A stretch of DNA of 64,000 nucleotides from Streptomyces sp. NBC_01304 (GTDB lineage: Bacteria; Actinomycetota; Actinomycetes; Streptomycetales; Streptomycetaceae): assembly GCF_035975855.1 (NCBI RefSeq), contig NZ_CP109055.1:5332001-5396000 (forward strand), given 5' to 3'. The position numbers were made by a program, and so were the translations under genes. The notes under the pieces are model-generated. The model was given only the letters and a program-made list of their open reading frames with translations. It was not told the DNA's origin and searched no databases. Below are positions 58,131 to 64,000 of this stretch, piece by piece. Within the stretch, counting starts at the first letter, position 1; every line of letters starts with the position of its first letter.

Positions 58131-60430
58131 GGGCGGCGCTGTCCGTATCCATCCGGGCTTCCCTCTCCCGTGGCGGTCGGCGCAGAGGGCTGCTCCTGAT
58201 CGGCGTGGGCGTGCTCAGCGCGCTCTGTCTGCTCGGCAGTTTCGCCGCCGCCTCGATCAAGCAGCACGAAGCGCGACGGACCGCCGCGCAGCAGCCCGTG
58301 TTCGGTGCACCGGGGGATCCTGGCCTCGGCTACACCGAAGTCGAGGAGCACGTACGCGGCAGCCGTGTCCGCATCGTCCGGCTGGCCTCCGAGGGCAGTG
58401 CGAGCGGTGAACGCACGCCCCTGCCACCGGGTCTGCGTGCGCTGCCCGAGCCCGGCCAGGTACTCGTGAGCCCCGCACTCGCGGACCTGATGGACCGGTC
58501 CTCCGCCGTACGCAAGTGGTTCCCCGGAGGCCGGGGCGACACCTTGCCGCGCGCGGCGGTCGGTGGAGCCGGGGAGCTCCTCGCCTACGTCGGGGTCTCC
58601 CCCGAGGAACTGCTCAGCAACGATCCACGGCCGGTGATCGGCTTCGAGGACGGCGCGGGCGCCGAGTCCGGCTTCGGCTGGTATCCGACGATGGGCTGTG
58701 CGGCCTTCCTCGTCCTGCCAGGGATGGCGCTGATCCTCACCGGCGGCCGGTTCGGCCGGCAGATCCGCAGCCGCCGTCATGCGGCCCTGCGACTCATCGG
58801 CATGCCCCCCGCGCAGGCCCGCCTGAGCGCCGCCTGCGATGTGGCGCTACCGGTCGCGGTCGGCGCCCTCGGCGCGGCCGTCCTCTGGCCGTTCATCCAG
58901 CCGTACCGCCTTCAACTGCCCATCACCGGACGGTGGTTGTTCGGAGCCGATGCCCGCGTCTCCTTGCCCGGCTCAGCAGCCGCGGTGCTGTTCGTGACCC
59001 TGCTCGCGGCAGGGCTTGCCCTCGCATCCACCAGACAGCGCAAGCGAACCGTGGCGCCGCTGCGACTGGCCTCACGGGCCAGGACCTCCGGACCTCTCGT
59101 CGGCTCGCTGTTCGTGCTGGGCCTGGCCCTGTTGGCGGTCGCCTGGACACGGCACCAGGCCCGGGATCCCTTCCTGTGGGTGGCGATCGTGCTCCTCGAC
59201 TGCGGCCTGCCGGGCGCCGCCACCTGGGTGGGCCAACGGCTGACGCGCCTGCTGGGCCTGGGCGAACCCGGCCTGGTCCGGCTGTTCGCCGTGCGCCGCC
59301 TGGCCGCCGATGCCCCCACCCTCTTCCGTGTCGCGGCCATGGTCGGGGTGGCGGTCTTCGTCGTCGGAGCCTCGCAGCCGGTGTCCCAGATCATCGCGCT
59401 GCCCAACAGCACCTGGATCCAGGAGGCCAGAAGCGACGGCCAGGACACCGTCCTGAGCAGGGCGACGACCCTGGAGGCGGGACCGTTGAACCCACGCCCC
59501 ACCCCGAAGAGCATCGGCATCTCGGTATCCGCGATCGGCCTGTGGGGTACGAAGCAACAGGCCGCAGACGCCCCCGCGGGTGCCGCCCTGATCGCCACCT
59601 GCCCCCAGCTCGCCGACTTGATCGGCAGCAAACTGTCGTCATGCCCCGGTGGTCGCATGACCGTGCACATCGACCGCAGCGACGGCATGCCCGACGAAGC
59701 TCCCCCGGCAAAGACCATCGTCGTACGCTCCACCGACCGTACGACTCAGCATCAGCTGAACTTGCCCAAGGCCACGGTCTCCTGGCCCTTCTCGGACACG
59801 GACACCCCCGTCGACGCATTCCTGGTGCTGCCACCCGACGACCCGATCCTCCAGTCCCTCGGCCACAGCGGTCCGTTCATCTCCGCCGCGTACGTACGGA
59901 CGAAGCCGACTCTGGAAGCCTGGGACGAGGCCCAGGCCTGGACAGTGGCCTCCTCCCCCGCGTACCGCCTGGAGAACGCCTATGAAGGTTCCGAGATCGC
60001 CGACGGCACCGGCGCCTGGGTCCTCCTCGGCCTCGCCGCCGCTGCGGCCCTCACCGCGCTCGGAGCGCTCTTCACCGTGGTGGACGACAACGCCCGCAGA
60101 CGTGAGTGGTTCCCCCTGCGCGCCATCGGGGTCGGCCGGGGCCGCCTCGTCGCCGTACAACTCACGGAAGCGCTCTACACCTCGGCGATCACCATCGGGC
60201 TCGCTTCACTGGCCAGCGCCTTCGTGACGGCCACCTACCTGCGCATCGGCGATGAACCCCTGGACACGACCGTGCCCTACGCGGTGGCAGCCTTGGCCGG
60301 CATGGGTGCGGTGATCACCGTGGCGGGAATCAGCAGTTGGAGCACTCTGCGGAAACAGGAGCGGCCTCGCGCCCGACGCCGGGCGGCAGGTGCTCCGAAG
60401 GCCCCGGCAGAGACGATCAGCGGCCCGTGA
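58127..60430 (+). CDS. FtsX-like ABC permease
   Basis: The 767-residue protein has an N-terminal membrane helix (~22-44), an extracytoplasmic domain (~45-185), then helices at ~190-210, 240-260 and 285-305, further helices around 325-430, a second large loop, and C-terminal helices (~625-745). This is the duplicated MacB/FtsX topology. It is coupled to the upstream ATPase and could export a peptide or lipid or act as a mechanotransmitter. The nearby secreted proteins are candidate cargo or partners, by position only. Confidence 0.85.
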   Translation: MRAALSVSIRASLSRGGRRRGLLLIGVGVLSALCLLGSFAAASIKQHEARRTAAQQPVFGAPGDPGLGYTEVEEHVRGSRVRIVRLASEGSASGERTPLPPGLRALPEPGQVLVSPALADLMDRSSAVRKWFPGGRGDTLPRAAVGGAGELLAYVGVSPEELLSNDPRPVIGFEDGAGAESGFGWYPTMGCAAFLVLPGMALILTGGRFGRQIRSRRHAALRLIGMPPAQARLSAACDVALPVAVGALGAAVLWPFIQPYRLQLPITGRWLFGADARVSLPGSAAAVLFVTLLAAGLALASTRQRKRTVAPLRLASRARTSGPLVGSLFVLGLALLAVAWTRHQARDPFLWVAIVLLDCGLPGAATWVGQRLTRLLGLGEPGLVRLFAVRRLAADAPTLFRVAAMVGVAVFVVGASQPVSQIIALPNSTWIQEARSDGQDTVLSRATTLEAGPLNPRPTPKSIGISVSAIGLWGTKQQAADAPAGAALIATCPQLADLIGSKLSSCPGGRMTVHIDRSDGMPDEAPPAKTIVVRSTDRTTQHQLNLPKATVSWPFSDTDTPVDAFLVLPPDDPILQSLGHSGPFISAAYVRTKPTLEAWDEAQAWTVASSPAYRLENAYEGSEIADGTGAWVLLGLAAAAALTALGALFTVVDDNARRREWFPLRAIGVGRGRLVAVQLTEALYTSAITIGLASLASAFVTATYLRIGDEPLDTTVPYAVAALAGMGAVITVAGISSWSTLRKQERPRARRRAAGAPKAPAETISGP

Positions 60431-60701
60431 GCGGCAGCCCCCGAGCACTGGCCTGCTGGTCACTACCCTCCGGCACCAATCCCCTCCCCGCCTGCATGCC
60501 GAGGACGTAGCCCAGCGCAAAGCGGCTGGAACAGCCGTGCTCGGCCATGAACCGCTGGATGCGCCGCTGCACGGTGCGCTTGCTGAGGGAAAGTTCTCGC
60601 GATACGCGTTCGTCATTCCACCCCGCAGCCAGCAGCTTCACAATTGGGCGGCCATGCTCGTCTGTTGCTAACGGCCCTGGATCTGATTGTTGATTGGTCA
60701 A
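60417..60701 (-). CDS. Solo LuxR-type helix-turn-helix protein with TTA codon
   Basis: The 94-residue protein consists almost entirely of one HTH domain: IVKLLAAGWNDERVSRELSL, then SKRTVQRRIQRFMAEHG. TTG 60701 is chosen because GGAG lies 8 nt upstream. Codon 11 is TTA (60669-60671). The 3' end overlaps the convergent permease by 14 bp. It resembles the C-terminal DNA-binding part of the R1-R3 regulators and may compete with them or regulate the transporter. Confidence 0.72.
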   Translation of the reverse strand: MTNQQSDPGPLATDEHGRPIVKLLAAGWNDERVSRELSLSKRTVQRRIQRFMAEHGCSSRFALGYVLGMQAGRGLVPEGSDQQASARGLPLTGR

Positions 60702-61148
60702 GTCAACAGCTCCTGGTCAAGGAAGCGTCCGCAAACGTGCGAACGACGTCACTGGCCACGATGCAGCGCTCACGCGGCGACCGCCAGCGTCATCTTGCTG
60801 CGCAGGGCAGACAGGAGGACGTAGCAAATCCAGCTAGTCGGGCATAAGGGTCACCAGGGACGACACAGCGCGCCGAAGCCGACTCGCAAGCACCGAAGCA
60901 ATCGCGCATTCCGATGCCCGCAACATCCCCCATGCCCCGCTCCCCCACCTTTGCTCCCACCCCTCGTTGACGCACTGCCTAAAGATGAGGCTGGCGGTGG
61001 GCCTTCGTGTGCCACAGGGTGAAGGCAGCCCGAGTCACCGTTCCGCAGTTCGATGGGCCCTCCGTCTCCCCGGAGCGCCATCGCCCCCTGGGACCGGCCC
61101 CGGGTTCGTGAGCGGCCCCGTCGACATTCCCCTGCCGACCGGGGCCGT
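60702..61148. other. Intergenic region without recognised gene
   Basis: No credible coding frame was found. The left part would hold the promoter of the solo HTH gene. The right end carries a hairpin formed by CGGCCCCG near 61113 and CGGGGCCG near 61139, the likely terminator of the HATPase gene on the minus strand. Confidence 0.5.
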
Positions 61149-61586
61149 TCATCGTTCGGCCCCTCCCAACTCGAACCACACCCCCTTCGCGAACCGCCCC
61201 GCCCGCTCCCCCGCGACACCCCAGCCGTCGGCAATCGCGGCGACCAGGGCGAGGCCCCGGCCCCAGCAGTCGGTTTCGGACGCCTTACGCGCATCCGGCG
61301 GATCCGGGCTCTCGTCGAAGACGCTGACTCGTACGCGGACGGGTCTGACCTGGAGTCGGAGCATGGCCGCACCCTTGGTGTGCAGGTGGACGTTCGTGAC
61401 GAGCTCCGAGGTGCAGAGGGTTGCGGGCATGACGAGGGCGTCGCGACCGAGGGTGAGGAGTGCGGCTCGGACGAAGTCCCGGCAGACCTTGGGGGCAGTC
61501 GCGTCTGCGGGCGCGAAGAGGCTGTAGTCGTACGTGAGTTGGGCCGGGCGGAGTGCGATTCGTGGTGGGTCGTCGTCCGTGTCCAT
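61149..61586 (-). CDS. HATPase-domain regulatory protein (anti-sigma-like)
   Basis: This 145-residue single-domain GHKL ATPase of the RsbW/SpoIIAB-like group has an N-box in CTSELVTNVHLHTKG, VFDESPD, and a G-box in CWGRGLALVAAIADGWG. In Streptomyces such proteins commonly sit beside XRE/DUF5753 and DUF397 genes (the AbaA/WhiJ-like sets). Here it is divergent from that pair. It may bind a sigma factor or act with the XRE protein; no partner sigma gene is adjacent. Confidence 0.85.
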   Translation of the reverse strand: MDTDDDPPRIALRPAQLTYDYSLFAPADATAPKVCRDFVRAALLTLGRDALVMPATLCTSELVTNVHLHTKGAAMLRLQVRPVRVRVSVFDESPDPPDARKASETDCWGRGLALVAAIADGWGVAGERAGRFAKGVWFELGGAER

Positions 61587-61701
61587 GGGGTCTGCTCCCG
61601 TCAGGAGGTGGGGGGATCCACACCGGCGGCGATGGCTCTGCCTGCGTGCTCCTGGCGGGGGCCGCGGGTGCCTTTCGGCTTATGGGCATGGGGAGTTGGG
61701 C

Positions 61702-61724
61702 GACTTCAGTACGTTACTGAAGTC
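61702..61724. promoter_or_regulatory. Palindromic operator between HATPase and XRE genes
   Basis: GACTTCAGTA-CGT-TACTGAAGTC is a perfect inverted repeat with 10-bp arms. A second dyad, GAGGTT-N10-AACCTC, lies at 61743-61764. Both are in the 247-bp divergent region and are likely bound by the XRE/DUF5753 protein. Confidence 0.6.
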
Positions 61725-61833
61725 ACACTCACCGTAGGGCATGAGGTTTTACGTGTACAACCTCTTCTTGGGATTCAATGGACCAACTCCCTTAAGCAGG
61801 GCAGACTTTGACCGAACCGGTCAGGAGTGAACA

Positions 61834-62715
61834 GTGGGACTGCGGACAACCATCAGCGAGCGTCAGCGTCGACTCGGCTTCGAGCTGCGGAATCTGCGTG
61901 AGCAAGCCGGACTGACGGCAGGTCAGGCGGCAGAGGCCATCGGCATGGGGCGGGTCCAGCTCAGCCAGATCGAGACGGCGAAGACGACGATCCTGACGGA
62001 ACGGCTTCTGGAGCTTTGCCGCATCTATGGATGTACAGAAAAGCCCTACGTTGAAGCGCTCGTCGCCATGTCCGAGTCGACCGGCAAGGGCTGGTGGAGC
62101 GCCTACAAGAAGCCCATGGAGTCTGACGCGCTCAGCCTGGCGGAGCTGGAGGCGGACGCTGTCGCAGTGCGGATGCACCAAGCACTGCTCATCCCGGGGC
62201 TCTTCCAGACCGATGACTACGCCCGCGCCCTGTTCACCAGCCCCAGGCTGGGCTTCGAGAACATCGAGGAAGCCCTGAAGTTCCGCATGGAACGGCAGCA
62301 CGTCCTCACCCGCGACAACCCGCCCTCTGTGCACGCCGTGATTCACGAGGCCGCACTGCACATGCGGTTCGGCGGTGCGCAGGTAGCGCGCGGACAGTTG
62401 CTGCGCCTGCTGGAACTGGGCGGCCTGCCGAACGTGACGATCCAGATCTATCCGTTCACCGCTCTGGCGCACGCGGCACTCAGCGGAAACTTCGTCCACC
62501 TCGTCCCCAGCACTCCGCAACTGAGCACGGTGGTCCTCGAACAGCCGTCAGGGCCCCGGTACTTGAGTGACCAGGCGCAGCTTGCCCAATACAGCGCACT
62601 GTTCGAGCACCTCGCCGAGAGCGCTCTGCACCCCATCGACGTATCGTTGCCCCCGGAAGCGCATTCGGAGAAGGACTCGCTGGCCCTGATCCAGCACCTC
62701 CTCTACACCGTCTAG
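61834..62715 (+). CDS. XRE-family regulator with DUF5753 (Scr1/WhiJ-like)
   Basis: The 293-residue protein has an N-terminal Cro/C1 helix-turn-helix (~14-70; AGLTAGQAAEAIGMGRVQLS) and a DUF5753 domain (~95-285) with ALLIPGLFQTDDYARALF, a family hallmark. The GTG has AGGAG upstream. It is followed by a DUF397 gene after 10 bp and is divergent from a HATPase gene, the classic Streptomyces triad involved in developmental control. Codon use is normal for the genome. Confidence 0.92.
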   Translation: MGLRTTISERQRRLGFELRNLREQAGLTAGQAAEAIGMGRVQLSQIETAKTTILTERLLELCRIYGCTEKPYVEALVAMSESTGKGWWSAYKKPMESDALSLAELEADAVAVRMHQALLIPGLFQTDDYARALFTSPRLGFENIEEALKFRMERQHVLTRDNPPSVHAVIHEAALHMRFGGAQVARGQLLRLLELGGLPNVTIQIYPFTALAHAALSGNFVHLVPSTPQLSTVVLEQPSGPRYLSDQAQLAQYSALFEHLAESALHPIDVSLPPEAHSEKDSLALIQHLLYTV

Positions 62716-62725
62716 GGAGGCCCCG

Positions 62726-62902
62726 ATGTCCGAACTCGACTGGCAGAAGTCGTCATTCAGCGGCGGCCCGCAGGGCGAATGCGTCTACGTCGCCACCACC
62801 CCCGACAAAACGATCCACCTCCGCGAGAGCGACGAGCCCCACACCATCCTCACCAGCACCCCGCAGGGCCTCGCCGCACTCCTCGCCCACCTCAAGCGCT
62901 AG
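62726..62902 (+). CDS. DUF397 small protein
   Basis: The 58-residue protein is too short for most gene finders but clearly real. It opens MSELDWQKSSFSGGPQGECV, followed by VYVATTPDKTIHLRES and a C-terminal helix ending LAALLAHLKR, all hallmarks of DUF397. GGGAGG lies 5 nt before the ATG, next to the stop of the XRE/DUF5753 gene. It probably acts as the antagonist or partner of that regulator. Confidence 0.92.
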   Translation: MSELDWQKSSFSGGPQGECVYVATTPDKTIHLRESDEPHTILTSTPQGLAALLAHLKR

Positions 62903-62911
62903 CGGATCGCG

Positions 62912-63415
62912 CTAGCCGATCCACTCCCGCAGCAACGCCTCCCGCTGGGCGCTGCGAGGGTTGCCCTCGCCGTGCCGTCGCCGCCAGGCCATCAGCAGGC
63001 CGGGGCTTGAGTCACCAGCCAAGAACGCGTTCAGGAGGGCCTGGGACAGGTCCCGCTCGGTCTCGCTGTGGCCGCTCGCGGAGACGGCGTACAGGGTGAA
63101 CTCCTCGGCACCAGACGCGGATTCGACCTGGACCGTCATCGGGGGCGGATCGTCCATCCCGCCGAAGGCCACTGACAACGCCCCCTCCACCGCGACGGAC
63201 AGGCGACGGCTCGTCGTACGTACCGGCACATCGCTCAACTCAATGGCGCGCAGCTCCCACCACGCGAACGTACGCGGCGCAGTGGTGCCAAGGGTCTGTA
63301 CGGCGTCGTCGGTCAGGCGCAGGCCGGTGCCGTCCGCGCCGGGCGGTGAGCCCACATAGACCTCGTGGTCCGTGATCCAGAACAAGCCGACCATGGTCAA
63401 GGCCGTCTCCCCCAT
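62912..63415 (-). CDS. Hypothetical protein
   Basis: The 167-residue protein starts at ATG 63415 (MGETALTMVGLFWITDHEVY) with GGAAG upstream. The first half is beta-rich (HEVYVGSPPG, WWELRAIELSDVPV), the second has mixed character, ending in a basic Arg-rich segment (LLMAWRRRHGEGNPRSAQRE). No signal peptide or membrane helix. Not recognised. Convergent with the DUF397 gene, 9 bp apart; the Uma2 gene lies upstream. Confidence 0.65.
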   Translation of the reverse strand: MGETALTMVGLFWITDHEVYVGSPPGADGTGLRLTDDAVQTLGTTAPRTFAWWELRAIELSDVPVRTTSRRLSVAVEGALSVAFGGMDDPPPMTVQVESASGAEEFTLYAVSASGHSETERDLSQALLNAFLAGDSSPGLLMAWRRRHGEGNPRSAQREALLREWIG

Positions 63416-63537
63416 CCGTACTTCCGCGCATTGGCGCACCCGTGCATGCGTCGCTGTGCTGCGACTCGTACCAGGAAACGAGACGTACGACGGAGCGAAG
63501 CGGTTGCCAGGTCTGACCAGGAGTTTGATCCAGGAAC

Positions 63538-64000
63538 TCAGAATTCCGCGGTGTCCAGGTCGAAGCCGAGCGGCTCGGGCAGCTCCACCGGGGTCCCCAG
63601 CTTGTGGATGGTCTTGCGCTGGTAGTCGTCGCCCAAAGGGTCGCAGCAGACGACGGCCTCGCAGGCCTCGCGGTCGATGAGCAGATAGACCGGGATGCCG
63701 GCGCGGGCGTATCCCCTGAGCTTCTGCACACGGTCGCGGCTCGCGGTCGAGTCCGAGGTGACTTCGACGACCAGCAGGACCGGTGCCGGGTCGTGCCACT
63801 CCTGCCGGTCGTGGAAGCTGCCTTTGGGGGCGATCACCAGGTCCGGGATTACGTGACCTGCGTCGGGGGCGCCCGGGAGAGTGAGGCCGACGCCCGTGTA
63901 GCGCCCATACCCCTTGTCGTGGTCTCGGACCTGCCCGCTCACCTCGGACACGATCTCCTCGTGCTCGCCATTGGCCGGTGGTGTCACGAAGATCTCCCCT
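63538..64000 (-). CDS. Uma2/DUF820 family restriction-like nuclease (partial)
   Basis: The C-terminal ~154 residues are inside the window; the frame continues beyond the right edge (GEIFVTPPANGEHEE), so the GTG at 63987 is internal. PD-(D/E)xK-type motifs of Uma2 proteins are present: PDLVIAPKG, then VVEVTSDSTASRDRVQK and YARAGIPVYLLIDRE. These proteins are widespread in Streptomyces; biological role is unsettled. No partner gene is visible. Confidence 0.85.
   Translation of the reverse strand, partial: GEIFVTPPANGEHEEIVSEVSGQVRDHDKGYGRYTGVGLTLPGAPDAGHVIPDLVIAPKGSFHDRQEWHDPAPVLLVVEVTSDSTASRDRVQKLRGYARAGIPVYLLIDREACEAVVCCDPLGDDYQRKTIHKLGTPVELPEPLGFDLDTAEF

Noticed and set aside
1..64000. CRISPR arrays, tRNA or rRNA genes, complete insertion sequences
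   Set aside because: No regularly spaced direct repeats with unique spacers, no cloverleaf-like segments and no transposase motifs were recognised by eye.

Overview
The window is actinobacterial chromosome, almost certainly Streptomyces. GC is very high with strong GC3 bias, GTG and TTG starts are common, and TTA codons are confined to a few accessory genes. Gene families typical of the genus are present: DUF397 with an XRE/DUF5753 regulator, ECF41 sigma, PASTA-less Ser/Thr kinases, and an HspR-type site at clpB. No rRNA, tRNA, CRISPR array or insertion sequence was recognised. The left edge cuts a glycosyltransferase/membrane fusion gene and the right edge cuts a Uma2-type nuclease gene.

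Layout. 0-9.5 kb: glycosyltransferase, FadR-type regulator, ArsR regulator with two matching operators, a NitT/TauT-type anion ABC transporter, MgtC-like protein and a class III aminotransferase. 9.5-10.6 kb: DJ-1/MarR pair with a palindromic operator. 10.7-23.9 kb: four paralogous Ser/Thr kinases. One carries a complete MFS transporter at its C-terminus, two carry a common extracellular module, and one is tail-anchored. Interspersed are a PstS-like protein coupled to an ECF41 sigma factor, and a LysR/SDR divergent pair. 24-29.8 kb: purA, a degenerate diacylglycerol-kinase-like protein and a drug-type ABC exporter with a GbsR/MarR regulator. 29.9-35.2 kb: NarL-type two-component system, cytochrome P450, NmrA-like reductase and an HGGxW hydrolase. 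35.3-43 kb: kynureninase and tryptophan dioxygenase (with the hydrolase, a plausible Trp-to-anthranilate route), DUF3151, a toxin-antitoxin pair, fba, pyrE, aldose epimerase and a CoxG-like protein. 42.6-49.7 kb: membrane spermidine synthase, DUF2617, two tiny membrane proteins with Cys/Gly-repeat tails that share an upstream 19-bp motif, an aminotransferase, a PIG-V-like mannosyltransferase and YbjN. 49.7-52.9 kb: clpB with a HAIR site and a PPOX protein.

53-61 kb looks accessory. A secreted peptide with four DI(S/A)W repeats sits 4 bp upstream of a Rieske-like protein lacking cluster ligands. Next come three related LuxR-tailed orphan regulators, a secreted small protein, a MacB-like ABC pair and a solo HTH protein. 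Three of these genes contain TTA codons, implying bldA control, and the ABC ATPase gene has a perfect 18-bp hairpin near its start. 61-63 kb holds the HATPase / XRE-DUF5753 / DUF397 triad.

Two recurring structural themes were seen. One is a family of palindromic intergenic repeats at eight sites, mostly at gene ends. The other is a set of genes with a TAnnnT-like -10 hexamer 6-7 nt before the start codon and no Shine-Dalgarno sequence, suggesting leaderless mRNAs.
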